From assembly GCA_028278645.1 (NCBI GenBank), contig JANQDZ010000049.1, positions 1-32,747 of the forward strand: a stretch of DNA of 32,747 nucleotides, in the 5' to 3' direction. The stretch is from Longimicrobiales bacterium (lineage in GTDB: Bacteria; Gemmatimonadota; Gemmatimonadetes; Longimicrobiales; Gaopeijiaceae). The notes under the pieces are model-generated. The model did no database searches, was not told the DNA's origin, and saw only the letters and a list, made by a program, of their open reading frames with translations. Of this stretch, positions 25,649 to 32,747 are shown piece by piece; the first letter of the stretch is position 1, and every line of letters begins with the position of its first letter. A program made the translations under genes and the position numbers.

Positions 25649-25689
25649 GAAGCCGAGGGCCAGGAGTTGGTCCTCGGCTTCTTTTCTTG
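25649..25689 (+). terminator. Intrinsic terminator after the heme-copper operon
   Basis: GAAGCCGAGG (25649-25658) pairs perfectly with CCTCGGCTTC (25672-25681), followed by TTTTCTT. It ends the two-gene operon and separates it from the lipoprotein gene downstream. Confidence 0.9.
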
Positions 25690-25793
25690 CCCCCTGTCGC
25701 AGCTAGCGGTTTTGTCACCGGACCTCTATTAGTTCTTCAACCACCTTCCCGGTTCCCCGGCCTTCAGAGGCCCTACTCAACATCGGAGGACCC

Positions 25794-26177
25794 ATGTTCA
25801 AGCGACTGACCACCGCAGCGGCCCTCGGACTGTTTCTGAGCGCCTGCGCAGGTGGCGCACCAGCCGAACCACCGGCACCACCGCCATTCAATCCCTCTGG
25901 GACGTACGATATCACCGTCGCGGCCGAGGGCATGGAGATCGGCGGAGTAATGGTGATCGAAGGAGATGCGGAGGTGGGCTTCACCGGTAGCGTCGACACC
26001 GAGATGGGCGGAGCCGCTCTATCCGACATAATGTTGGATGGCCAAACCATGACGTTCTATATCCCCGAAGCCGACGCCGACGTGACCATCGTCTTCGACG
26101 GAGACAGCTTCAGCGGCGGTATGACAGGCGCCATGGGAGGAGCCGACTTCTTCGGTACCAAGCGAAAGGGCGACTGA
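25794..26177 (+). CDS. Small secreted lipoprotein of unknown function
   Basis: 127 residues. The lipoprotein signal has lipobox LSAC (Cys18), followed by a Pro/Ala-rich linker (APAEPPAPPPF) and a beta-strand-rich domain of about 95 residues (SGTYDITVAAEGMEIGGVMV, then VGFTGSVDTEMGG, IMLDGQTMTFYI). Such short beta-domains occur in outer-membrane or periplasmic lipoproteins with no known activity. GGAGG lies 4 nt before ATG. It has its own leader after the terminator of the heme-copper operon, so co-regulation is not implied. Confidence 0.8.
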   Translation: MFKRLTTAAALGLFLSACAGGAPAEPPAPPPFNPSGTYDITVAAEGMEIGGVMVIEGDAEVGFTGSVDTEMGGAALSDIMLDGQTMTFYIPEADADVTIVFDGDSFSGGMTGAMGGADFFGTKRKGD

Positions 26178-26191
26178 ACGAACGGGGCGTG

Positions 26192-26208
26192 GGCGCTCTT
26201 GGAGCGCC
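26192..26208. other. Short perfect hairpin between convergent genes
   Basis: GGCGCTC (26192-26198) and GAGCGCC (26202-26208) form a 7-bp stem with a TTG loop in the gap between the lipoprotein and the convergent GH95 gene. No T run follows on either strand, so it is at best a weak or rho-assisted 3' boundary. Confidence 0.4.
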
Positions 26209-26299
26209 AAAGCCTCACACTTTTGGGCACTGACCCGACCGGGAACAGAGCCTAGCCATGGTCCCTTCCGAGGCGGACTTCCTCCCCCGCACCCGACAC

Positions 26300-28756
26300 C
26301 TACCGGAGGTCCCGGCCGAGGGAGACCTCCCCCCCCGGATCTATCCTTACGGTCCGCTCCAACTCGCCGTAAGCCACCCTGAATGCCCCTCCGTTTTCCG
26401 AGTGTAGCCTGGCCTGGATCAACTCACCTCCGTCCCACGCCAAATCCACCTCCACACCGCCACGGGCTCTCAGACCTCGCACCCATCCGGTAGACCACGC
26501 AGCAGGTAGGGCGGGCAGGAACCGAATCAGACTGTTGTGAGACTGGAGGAGCATCTCGGCAATTCCAGCCGTTCCACCAAAATTCCCGTCGATCTGAAAT
26601 GGAGGGTGGGCGTCCATGAGGTTCGGGTACGTTCCGCCCCCACCACCGTAGGCCAGCTCTGCGTCCGGATGGGTGAAGGTGAGGAGCTCCCGGTAGAGCT
26701 TGTGCGCCCGATCCCCATCCCTAAGGCGAGCCCAGAGGTTGATTCTCCAGGCCTTCGACCAGCCGGTGGACTCGTCACCTTTGATCTCCAGAGCCACCCT
26801 CGCAGCCTCAGCCAGGTCAGGGGTTAAGTCGGGATCGATCTGAGACCCGGGATGGAGGCCGAACAGATGGGTTTGGTGACGGTGTTGAGGGTCCTGGTCC
26901 TCCCAGTCGTGATACCACTCCTGGAGGCTGCCGTCGTCACCGATCTGGTAGGGAACCATGCCCGTTAAGGCCTGATCCAGCTCGTTCCTGAACTCCGCAT
27001 CGAGATCCAGGAAACCCCCTGCCTCGATCACTTGTTGGAATAGCTCTCTCAACATGGCCATATCGGCCGTGGTGGCGATGGTAGTGGCTCCGGCGTACCC
27101 GTCCGGCGTCCGATAGAGGTTCTCCGGAGACGTCGAAGGAGCCGTAATCAGATATCCGTGCGGCCCTTCCACCAACCAATCCAGGGCAAACTCCGCGGCC
27201 CCCTTCATCAGGGGGTAGGCGTGCGCCTCCAGGTATTCCAGGTCCTTCGTGAAGGCGTAGTGTTCCCAGAGGTGAGTCGCCAGCCAAACACCGGCCATGT
27301 TCCAGTTGGCCCAAACGGGGTGCCCTTGGCCGAAGTCTCCAACCGGATTCGACATGGCCCAGATGTCGGAGTTGTGGGCCACGGACCACCCCCGGGTCCC
27401 CCAGAACTCCTGCGCCGTCACGCGACCGGTAACCGAAAGGTTCTCGATGAAGGACAACAGGGGCCAATGCATCTCGGGGAGGTTCGTGACCTCCGCCGGC
27501 CAGTAGTTCATCTCCAGATTGATGTTGGTGGTGTAGTTGCTGCTCCACGGGGGCCGCATGTGGGGATTCCAGATGCCCTGGAGGTTGGCCGGTACGCCTG
27601 GGGTACGAGAGCTGCTTATCAGGAGGTAGCGGCCGAACTGGAAGTAGAGGGATTCCAGATAGGGATCTGCAGCTCCTTCCGTGTACCGGCGTAATCGTTC
27701 GTCGGTCGTAAGGCCAGGAACCGGGTCCTCGCCAAGGTCCAAGGCTACCCGATGGAAATAGCCGGTGTAATCCTCCAGATGGCGCTCACGAAGTGCCTCG
27801 TGTCCGAGAGAGGAGGCAGCATCCAGCTGATCCGCAGCGATCCTGGCCTGGTCCAACCCACTTAGACCTGGTTCGACATCGAAGCCGTTGAAGCTCGTGG
27901 CAACGGAGATCAAGAGGGTAGCCTGGGAGGCCCCGGAAACGGTGACCTGTCGCCCTACGAACGACGTGCTCCCATCCGTCTCAACCACCTGGGCAAGAAC
28001 CGAGAAACGAGTCCCCTTCCCTTCTTCATAGACGATGGGATCCGGGATGTTACCCCGGTAGTTTGGCTCGGCGTGAACCGGAGCTTCCCCATGGACGGAG
28101 AGGAGCCCTCCCGCTCCGGATGCCTCATGAAGAAGGAGGCTCTCGAATCCGATGGAGAATCCCAGTGTCCCGGGCTCCGAGGCCGAGAGATGGATCACCA
28201 TCACACGGTCTGGATGAGAGACGAAGGCCTGCCGGTGGAATGTGACCCCCTCCACCTCATAGGTGACATCGGACAGGGCCGATCCAATGTCGAGCGTCCG
28301 TTCATAGGCCGAGACATCATCCGAGTGAGCCATCTCCAGGAGGAGGGTACCCAACGGTGCGAAGGACTCTGAGAAGGAGCCCTGGAGTTGCCGTACGAGT
28401 CGATCGGCCAACTCCCACTCCTCATTGAACAGAGCCTCCCTTACGGCAGGCAAATACCGATGTGCGCCGGGGGCCATGTATGGGTCAACCGGCCGGCCCG
28501 CCCAGAGCGTGGCTTCGTTCAGGTAGATGCGTTCGGAGGTTGCCCCACCGAACAACGCTGCTCCCATTCGTCCGTTCCCCAATAGCAACGTCTCCTCAAA
28601 AACCTCGGCTGGTTCGTCATACCGGAGCTCGAGCGTGGGGCCCAGGGTGGTTGTGGATGACCCAAAACCAACGGCGGAATCGGCCTCAGCACATCCCGTG
28701 ATGCCGGCAGACGCCGCCATCAGCAGGAGGGTGCTCCCTGTCACGAAGCGGGACAT
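26300..28756 (-). CDS. GH95 family alpha-L-fucosidase/galactosidase, lipoprotein
   Basis: About 818 residues. A lipoprotein signal with lipobox ITGC (Cys22) is followed by an N-terminal beta-domain starting at [20 protein letters not shown], with the family marker [15 protein letters not shown]. The (alpha/alpha)6 barrel contains [43 protein letters not shown] and [16 protein letters not shown], which hold the conserved active-site residues of GH95. Length fits the family (about 750-850). It inverts and releases terminal alpha-L-fucose (or L-galactose) from glycans. ATG 28756 is preferred over 28774 because it starts the lipoprotein signal and has GGAAGG about 7 nt upstream. It begins 21 nt after ridA, so the two are probably one operon. 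Confidence 0.93.
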   Translation of the reverse strand: MSRFVTGSTLLLMAASAGITGCAEADSAVGFGSSTTTLGPTLELRYDEPAEVFEETLLLGNGRMGAALFGGATSERIYLNEATLWAGRPVDPYMAPGAHRYLPAVREALFNEEWELADRLVRQLQGSFSESFAPLGTLLLEMAHSDDVSAYERTLDIGSALSDVTYEVEGVTFHRQAFVSHPDRVMVIHLSASEPGTLGFSIGFESLLLHEASGAGGLLSVHGEAPVHAEPNYRGNIPDPIVYEEGKGTRFSVLAQVVETDGSTSFVGRQVTVSGASQATLLISVATSFNGFDVEPGLSGLDQARIAADQLDAASSLGHEALRERHLEDYTGYFHRVALDLGEDPVPGLTTDERLRRYTEGAADPYLESLYFQFGRYLLISSSRTPGVPANLQGIWNPHMRPPWSSNYTTNINLEMNYWPAEVTNLPEMHWPLLSFIENLSVTGRVTAQEFWGTRGWSVAHNSDIWAMSNPVGDFGQGHPVWANWNMAGVWLATHLWEHYAFTKDLEYLEAHAYPLMKGAAEFALDWLVEGPHGYLITAPSTSPENLYRTPDGYAGATTIATTADMAMLRELFQQVIEAGGFLDLDAEFRNELDQALTGMVPYQIGDDGSLQEWYHDWEDQDPQHRHQTHLFGLHPGSQIDPDLTPDLAEAARVALEIKGDESTGWSKAWRINLWARLRDGDRAHKLYRELLTFTHPDAELAYGGGGGTYPNLMDAHPPFQIDGNFGGTAGIAEMLLQSHNSLIRFLPALPAAWSTGWVRGLRARGGVEVDLAWDGGELIQARLHSENGGAFRVAYGELERTVRIDPGGEVSLGRDLR

Positions 28757-28777
28757 GGGGTTGCCTTCCCTCATCGG

Positions 28778-29176
28778 TCAGGGCCGGTATGCGATGGCGT
28801 CGATCTCCACCAGCAGCCCGTGAGCAGGGAGTGAGGCTACCTGAACTGTGGTCCGAGCGGCCTTATTCCCCGCCATCATCCTCTCGTAGACCTCGTTCAT
28901 TTTGGGAAAGTCCCTCATGTCGGCGAGGAAGACCCCGCATCTTAGGACATGGTCCAAGCTGGATCCAGCCGCCTCCAGGATCGCTGCGATGTTCTGGAAC
29001 ACCTGCTCGGTCTGAGACTCAACATCTGGGCCTGCCAGTTCCCCGGTTTCGGGCACGTTCGCACCCTGACCGGAAACAAAAACCAGCCTGTCGAAGGTCA
29101 CGCCGGGGGAATAGGGGCCGATGGGAGAAGGGAGACCATCGCCGACCACAGGGCGGTGTTCCTTGGCGTCACTCAA
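28778..29176 (-). CDS. RidA family (YjgF/YER057c/UK114) enamine/imine deaminase-like protein
   Basis: About 132 residues, the normal length. It contains IGPYSPGV, DRLVFVSGQG, FQNIAAILEAAGSSLDHVLR, GVFLADMRDFPKMNEVY, RTTVQVASLP with the catalytic-site Arg, and VEIDAIAYRP. RidA proteins are homotrimers that hydrolyse reactive enamines and imines such as 2-aminoacrylate, although subgroups vary and some act in catabolic pathways. TTG at 29176 has GGAGG 6 nt upstream; an in-frame GTG at 29194 is less likely. It sits immediately upstream of the fucosidase gene, which could hint at a catabolic role. Confidence 0.9.
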   Translation of the reverse strand: MSDAKEHRPVVGDGLPSPIGPYSPGVTFDRLVFVSGQGANVPETGELAGPDVESQTEQVFQNIAAILEAAGSSLDHVLRCGVFLADMRDFPKMNEVYERMMAGNKAARTTVQVASLPAHGLLVEIDAIAYRP

Positions 29177-29399
29177 AGCGCACCTCCAATTCACAGATCG
29201 ATGGGGAACGGGAATCCGAGGACCGACCGGAGCAGCGTAGGCCAGCCCGCTGAAGAGGACAAGTACACCTGCGCCTCACACAGGCGAAAGCCACCGTTGC
29301 GGGTCACAGTCAGGCGGAACTACCGTTGACCCTAACCCCGGCAAATCGGGTTACACCGTAAAGACTGACGCCCCGGAGGCGGAAAGGTGGTGCTACAAC

Positions 29400-29954
29400 G
29401 TGAGAATCCTCCTTCGGTCCACAACCACACCCCTTGGGCCAATGCTCTTGGGCGCCTCCGAGGCAGGGATTGTTCTCTGTGAGTTCGCTGATCGGGGGGG
29501 AGAAGACCGAATCGTGGCCCGTTTGGTCAAAAGGCACAGGTGCGAAGTAAGCCCTGCGGGTGTGTGGCCACCCGAAGAGCACTCCTCCCCACCTCACAGC
29601 CCCCACCTCGACCTCCTGGAAGAACAACTCGATGAGTATTTCGCCGGCAGCAGGAGGGAATTTGACATCCCTCTCGACCTCGGGGGCACACCTTGGCAGC
29701 GAAGGGTGTGGGCCGCCTTGTTGATGATCCCCTTCGGCGTCACCCGGAGCTACGGCGCCCTGGCGAATGATTTGGGAAAACCGGGAGGAAGCCGGGCGGT
29801 AGGGAGAGCCAATGGGGACAACTACGTGGCAATCGTCATACCCTGCCACCGGGTGGTGCAATCAGACGGAGGCCTCCGGGGGTACGGTGGAGGCCTCCAT
29901 CGAAAGCGTTGGCTCCTGGACTGGGAAGCCGGGACGCAGCAACTCTCACTCTAG
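29400..29954 (+). CDS. ogt: Methylated-DNA--[protein]-cysteine S-methyltransferase (Ogt/AdaB type)
   Basis: 184 residues. It removes alkyl groups from O6-alkylguanine by suicidal transfer to Cys149. Visible features are an N-terminal RNase H-like domain (about 1-90), GTPWQRRVWAALLMIPFG, TRSYGALAND, SRAVGRANGDNYVAIVIPCHRVV with active-site Cys149-His150-Arg151, and the C-terminal GGLRGYGGGLHRKRWLLDWE. The usual N-P-I before the active-site strand is N-Y-V here, a small departure at a conserved Pro. GTG start; AGGTGG lies about 11 nt upstream. It converges on the second ADOP permease with 17 nt between the stops. Confidence 0.93.
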   Translation: MRILLRSTTTPLGPMLLGASEAGIVLCEFADRGGEDRIVARLVKRHRCEVSPAGVWPPEEHSSPPHSPHLDLLEEQLDEYFAGSRREFDIPLDLGGTPWQRRVWAALLMIPFGVTRSYGALANDLGKPGGSRAVGRANGDNYVAIVIPCHRVVQSDGGLRGYGGGLHRKRWLLDWEAGTQQLSL

Positions 29955-29971
29955 CGGGTCGGACGGAAAAC

Positions 29972-32590
29972 TCACTCTGCCCGCAACGCCTCCACCGGAT
30001 CCACCTTGGAAGCCCTCCGAGCCGGAACGTAGACCGCCGCAAGAGCCACCAGGGCTAGCAGGAGTGCTGTCCCACCGAAGGTGAGAGGGTCTGTGGCCGA
30101 AACCCCGAAGAGGAGTGACCCCAGAGCGCGACTTACCCCCCACGCGCCCAGCATGCCCACCGCCAAACCTATCCCTGTGAGGGTCATTCCCTGACTGACC
30201 ACGGATCGAAGGACGGTCTCACCAGGGGCTCCCAAAGCCATCCGGACGCCGATCTCCGGCGTCCGCCGGCTGACGATGTAGGAAATCACTCCGTAGATCC
30301 CCACGGTACCGAGGAGCAAGGCAATCCCGGCTGCAATCCCGAGGAGAAGGACGGTAAAGGAAGTGGCGGCCAAGGCGTTGTCCACGATGTCCTCCACCGT
30401 CCGGGGATTGATCAGAGGAAGGCGTGGGTCCACCGCCCGAAGAGCCTCTCGAGCCACGGGGACCATGTCCAGGGGGTCGCCGTTGGTCTGGATGACGACG
30501 TTCATGTAACGAGCCGGATCGGGGTTCTCCGCGCTGCCCCTCAGAACAGGGTAGTACACCATGGTAAGAGGCTCCTCGGCGACGCCGTCGAAACGGACGT
30601 CTCCTGCCACACCAACCACCTCCCAGGAGGTCTCACTGCCCTGGCTACGGACCCGGCGGCCCACCGCGTTCTGATTGGGCCAGAAGGTCTCGGCCAGGTT
30701 GGCGGAGATCACGACCCCCCGGAGTTGGTTCGCTTGATCCTCCCAACTCGGTCCGCGACCTTGGAGCAGAGGTATCCCCATCGTCGCGAAGTATCCCGGG
30801 GTGACCGCGCGCATCTCCACGATGGGTCCCAGCTCACCTTCAGGGACCGGATTGTCCTCGGGTTCCAACGCGCTCGCGCTCTTGGAGCCCGTCAGGGGAA
30901 GTCCGCTCACGGATCCGAGCCCCTGCACCCCAGGACGGGCCTCCAGCTCCTCGGCAAGCCGCCGGTGGAAGTTCAGTACCTGATCGGCTTCTACGTATTC
31001 CGCGCCGGGCAAGGCGAAGCTGAACGTCATCAACCCGGCGGTTTTAAATCCGAGATCGATATTCCGGAGCGCCACGAAGCTCCGGAGCATCAGGCCAGAG
31101 CCTACTAGAAGCATCAGTGCCAATGCGACCTGGGCTACAGCCAGGGAACTCCTTGCCCGGTGCGTCTGCCGCCCGGAGGTGGATGACCGGCCCCCGTCTT
31201 TCAGGGCGTGGGAGACGTCTGCCCGTCCGTATCCGAAGACCGGGAAGACGCCGAAGAACAACCCCGCTCCGACCGAGATGGCAGCCGTGAAAGCGAGGAC
31301 GCTTCCGTCGATACCGATCTCCAGGATCTCCGGAAGTCCGGCCGGCGCCACGGCTAGGAGACCCTTCAACCCATAAGCGGCCAAAACCAACCCCAAGAGT
31401 CCGCTTCCAACTGCGAGCGTGACGGATTCCGTAAGATACTGACGGATCACATCGGCCCGACTCGCCCCCATTGCTGTTCGCAGGGCCTGTTCCCGCTGCC
31501 GAGCTTCTGCCCGGACGAGGAACAGGTTCGCGACGTTTGCGCACGCGATAAGGAGGACAAAGCCGACCGTACCGAGAAGCACCCAGAGGATGTCCCTCAT
31601 ATCCTCAACGTATAGGTCTTTGAGGGGTTTGATGTCCGGTGCCATGCCGATCTGATCCAGCGTTTCCCGCCCGAACTCGTCTGGATTCTCATCGGCGAAC
31701 CGATAAAGCAGATCCTTCATCTCCGCCTGAGCGACCTCGATGGTCTGGCCCTCTGCCAGCCGTGCGGCCCCGATCAATCCCAGGCTCCCGGCGTCTGGAT
31801 TGGTCGGATCAATGACCAACGGGACCCAGAGGTCCTCGCCCGAGACCTGAAAGCCTTCTGGCATCACGCCGATGATTTGTCTCTGGACGCCGTCCATCTC
31901 CACCATGCGACCCAGAATCGTCGGATCTGCGCCGAAGGCGCTGGTCCAAAGGGAGTGCCCCAGAATCGCCACTGGTTCGGCTCCGGGCCGGTCGTCGCCC
32001 TCGGAAAAAGCCCGACCCATGAAGGGCTGGGTCCGAACGACATCGAAATATCCCTGGGTGACCCGGCTCGCCGAGAGCTGTTGAGGTTCACCATCGGAGA
32101 TGAGGTTGACGCTCTCATCGGTGAAAACAGCAAAAGACTCGATGGCCTGAGCATGCTCGAGGTAATGGAGATACGTGGCCTGGGAATGGGGGATCACGGG
32201 CACGTTTACGCCGAGCCCCGGGGCCTCGTGGTTGTAGCTGAGGATTTTGTCGGCGTCGGGAAAAGGGAGGGGATTGATCAGAACACCATCAACAACGCTG
32301 AAGATGGCGGTGTTGGCCCCGATCCCGATGGCCAACGTCAAGCCTGCGAGGGCCGTAAAGAACGGCCGCCTCAGTAGCCCCTTCACTGCCGCCCGAAAGT
32401 CACGCCACATCGAATCCATCGTCCACCCTTCCGTTCTCAAATACAGTGCGTCGGCGAGAGCTCCCCATGCGTGGGTCATTGTCCCCCCACTGGCGGCGAG
32501 CTCGGCGTCCCATTCTTCGATCCAATCCCCACGCACGATCCCGGGGACGAGGACCGATACCGCCCGGACCCAAAAAGTCGGGAAGTTCAT
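29972..32590 (-). CDS. ADOP-type orphan ABC transporter permease with N-terminal prefix domain
   Basis: 872 residues. The first 60 (MNFPTFWVRAVSVL, RGDWIEEWDAELAAS) are the prefix segment typical of ADOP permeases. A MacB/FtsX duplication follows: TALAGLTLAIGIGANTAIFS, a periplasmic domain with GEDLWVPLVIDPT, the central helices WVLLGTVGFVLLIACANVAN, a second periplasmic domain and C-terminal helices ending PARRASKVDPVEALRAE. No ATPase is adjacent. It resembles the permease at 590-3025 but is longer, and divergence is high outside the signature blocks. Function in the envelope is unknown. ATG 32590 is used because the prefix begins there, although no clear ribosome site precedes it. Confidence 0.9.
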   Translation of the reverse strand: MNFPTFWVRAVSVLVPGIVRGDWIEEWDAELAASGGTMTHAWGALADALYLRTEGWTMDSMWRDFRAAVKGLLRRPFFTALAGLTLAIGIGANTAIFSVVDGVLINPLPFPDADKILSYNHEAPGLGVNVPVIPHSQATYLHYLEHAQAIESFAVFTDESVNLISDGEPQQLSASRVTQGYFDVVRTQPFMGRAFSEGDDRPGAEPVAILGHSLWTSAFGADPTILGRMVEMDGVQRQIIGVMPEGFQVSGEDLWVPLVIDPTNPDAGSLGLIGAARLAEGQTIEVAQAEMKDLLYRFADENPDEFGRETLDQIGMAPDIKPLKDLYVEDMRDILWVLLGTVGFVLLIACANVANLFLVRAEARQREQALRTAMGASRADVIRQYLTESVTLAVGSGLLGLVLAAYGLKGLLAVAPAGLPEILEIGIDGSVLAFTAAISVGAGLFFGVFPVFGYGRADVSHALKDGGRSSTSGRQTHRARSSLAVAQVALALMLLVGSGLMLRSFVALRNIDLGFKTAGLMTFSFALPGAEYVEADQVLNFHRRLAEELEARPGVQGLGSVSGLPLTGSKSASALEPEDNPVPEGELGPIVEMRAVTPGYFATMGIPLLQGRGPSWEDQANQLRGVVISANLAETFWPNQNAVGRRVRSQGSETSWEVVGVAGDVRFDGVAEEPLTMVYYPVLRGSAENPDPARYMNVVIQTNGDPLDMVPVAREALRAVDPRLPLINPRTVEDIVDNALAATSFTVLLLGIAAGIALLLGTVGIYGVISYIVSRRTPEIGVRMALGAPGETVLRSVVSQGMTLTGIGLAVGMLGAWGVSRALGSLLFGVSATDPLTFGGTALLLALVALAAVYVPARRASKVDPVEALRAE

Positions 32591-32653
32591 AAAAAGGGTG
32601 TTGCGAAGAGGGGGCGAGCCCCGTTACGAACGCCACGGGGCCATATGAAAGGC

Positions 32654-32730
32654 GGGGCTTCGAGCCGAGCTTGCGAGACGACCGAGCGAAGCGAGGTCAT
32701 CGCATAGCCATGCGCTACGTCGAGAAGCCC
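32654..32730. repeat. Palindrome-rich intergenic segment upstream of the second ADOP gene
   Basis: GGGGCTTC (32654-32661) and GAAGCCCC (32723-32730) face each other about 60 nt apart. The space between holds an imperfect hairpin (GACCGAGCGAAGCGAGGTC). Its base composition and symmetry resemble dispersed intergenic palindromic repeats, but a single copy in the window cannot establish a family. It may also form structure in the 5' leader of the permease transcript. Confidence 0.4.
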
Positions 32731-32747
32731 CAACGAAACAGATGGCC

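Noticed and set aside
24214-25809. 531-codon plus-strand open frame inside the heme-copper subunit I gene
   Set aside because: Arg/His/Pro/Gly-rich composition with no membrane helices; it is an alternate-frame shadow of a high-GC gene.

Overview
The window looks like chromosomal DNA from a GC-rich, Gram-negative-type environmental bacterium. Several features point to the Gemmatimonadota/Acidobacteriota neighbourhood, with Gemmatimonadota my first guess: two very long orphan FtsX/MacB-type permeases of the ADOP kind, many exported hydrolases (M14 peptidases, GH95, GH38, a beta-lactamase fold), a Tat-exported class V aminotransferase, and an outer-membrane barrel ending in Phe. This assignment is an inference; no rRNA or marker gene is present. 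I see no transposase, integrase, phage gene or CRISPR array.

Layout. Positions 1-470 hold an initiator tRNA-Met (minus, cut by the window edge), a tRNA-Pro(GGG) with an intrinsic terminator, and an unusual inverted copy of the tRNA-Pro 3' end. Positions 590-5049 (minus) hold an ADOP permease, a class II CPD photolyase and, directly upstream of the photolyase, a signal-peptide-bearing thioredoxin-like gene whose first active-site Cys codon is UGA. Positions 5225-11442 (plus) hold an exported serine hydrolase followed by a 1541-residue exported protein joining a GH38 alpha-mannosidase to a GHL10/DUF187 domain. Positions 11439-13790 (minus) hold an M14 carboxypeptidase and a small membrane protein.

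Positions 13966-15262 (plus) hold a terminator-like leader and a cytochrome c-porin fusion. Positions 15288-18101 (minus) hold a complete lutABC lactate-oxidation operon with overlapping genes. A Tat-exported PLP enzyme (18307-19590, plus) follows. Positions 19636-23048 (minus) hold an M14 lipoprotein peptidase, a LamG-endonuclease/phosphatase fusion and a 41-codon secreted-peptide remnant.

Positions 23280-25689 form the most interesting unit. A Crp/Fnr-type palindrome precedes a two-gene heme-copper operon. Subunit II has lost all visible CuA ligands except Met. Subunit I keeps five of the six metal-ligand histidines, has Asp at the sixth (a CuB/FeB ligand), and lacks the active-site Tyr of oxygen reductases. 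It fits a noncanonical, probably quinol-fed, nitric oxide reductase better than an oxidase. The rest holds a small lipoprotein, a RidA-GH95 fucosidase pair (minus), an Ogt-type DNA repair methyltransferase (plus), and a second ADOP permease (minus).

Together the region suggests a scavenger of proteins and fucose- or mannose-containing glycans. It can oxidise lactate, has more than one respiratory electron-transfer module, and repairs UV and alkylation damage. Links between the modules are inferred from proximity only.
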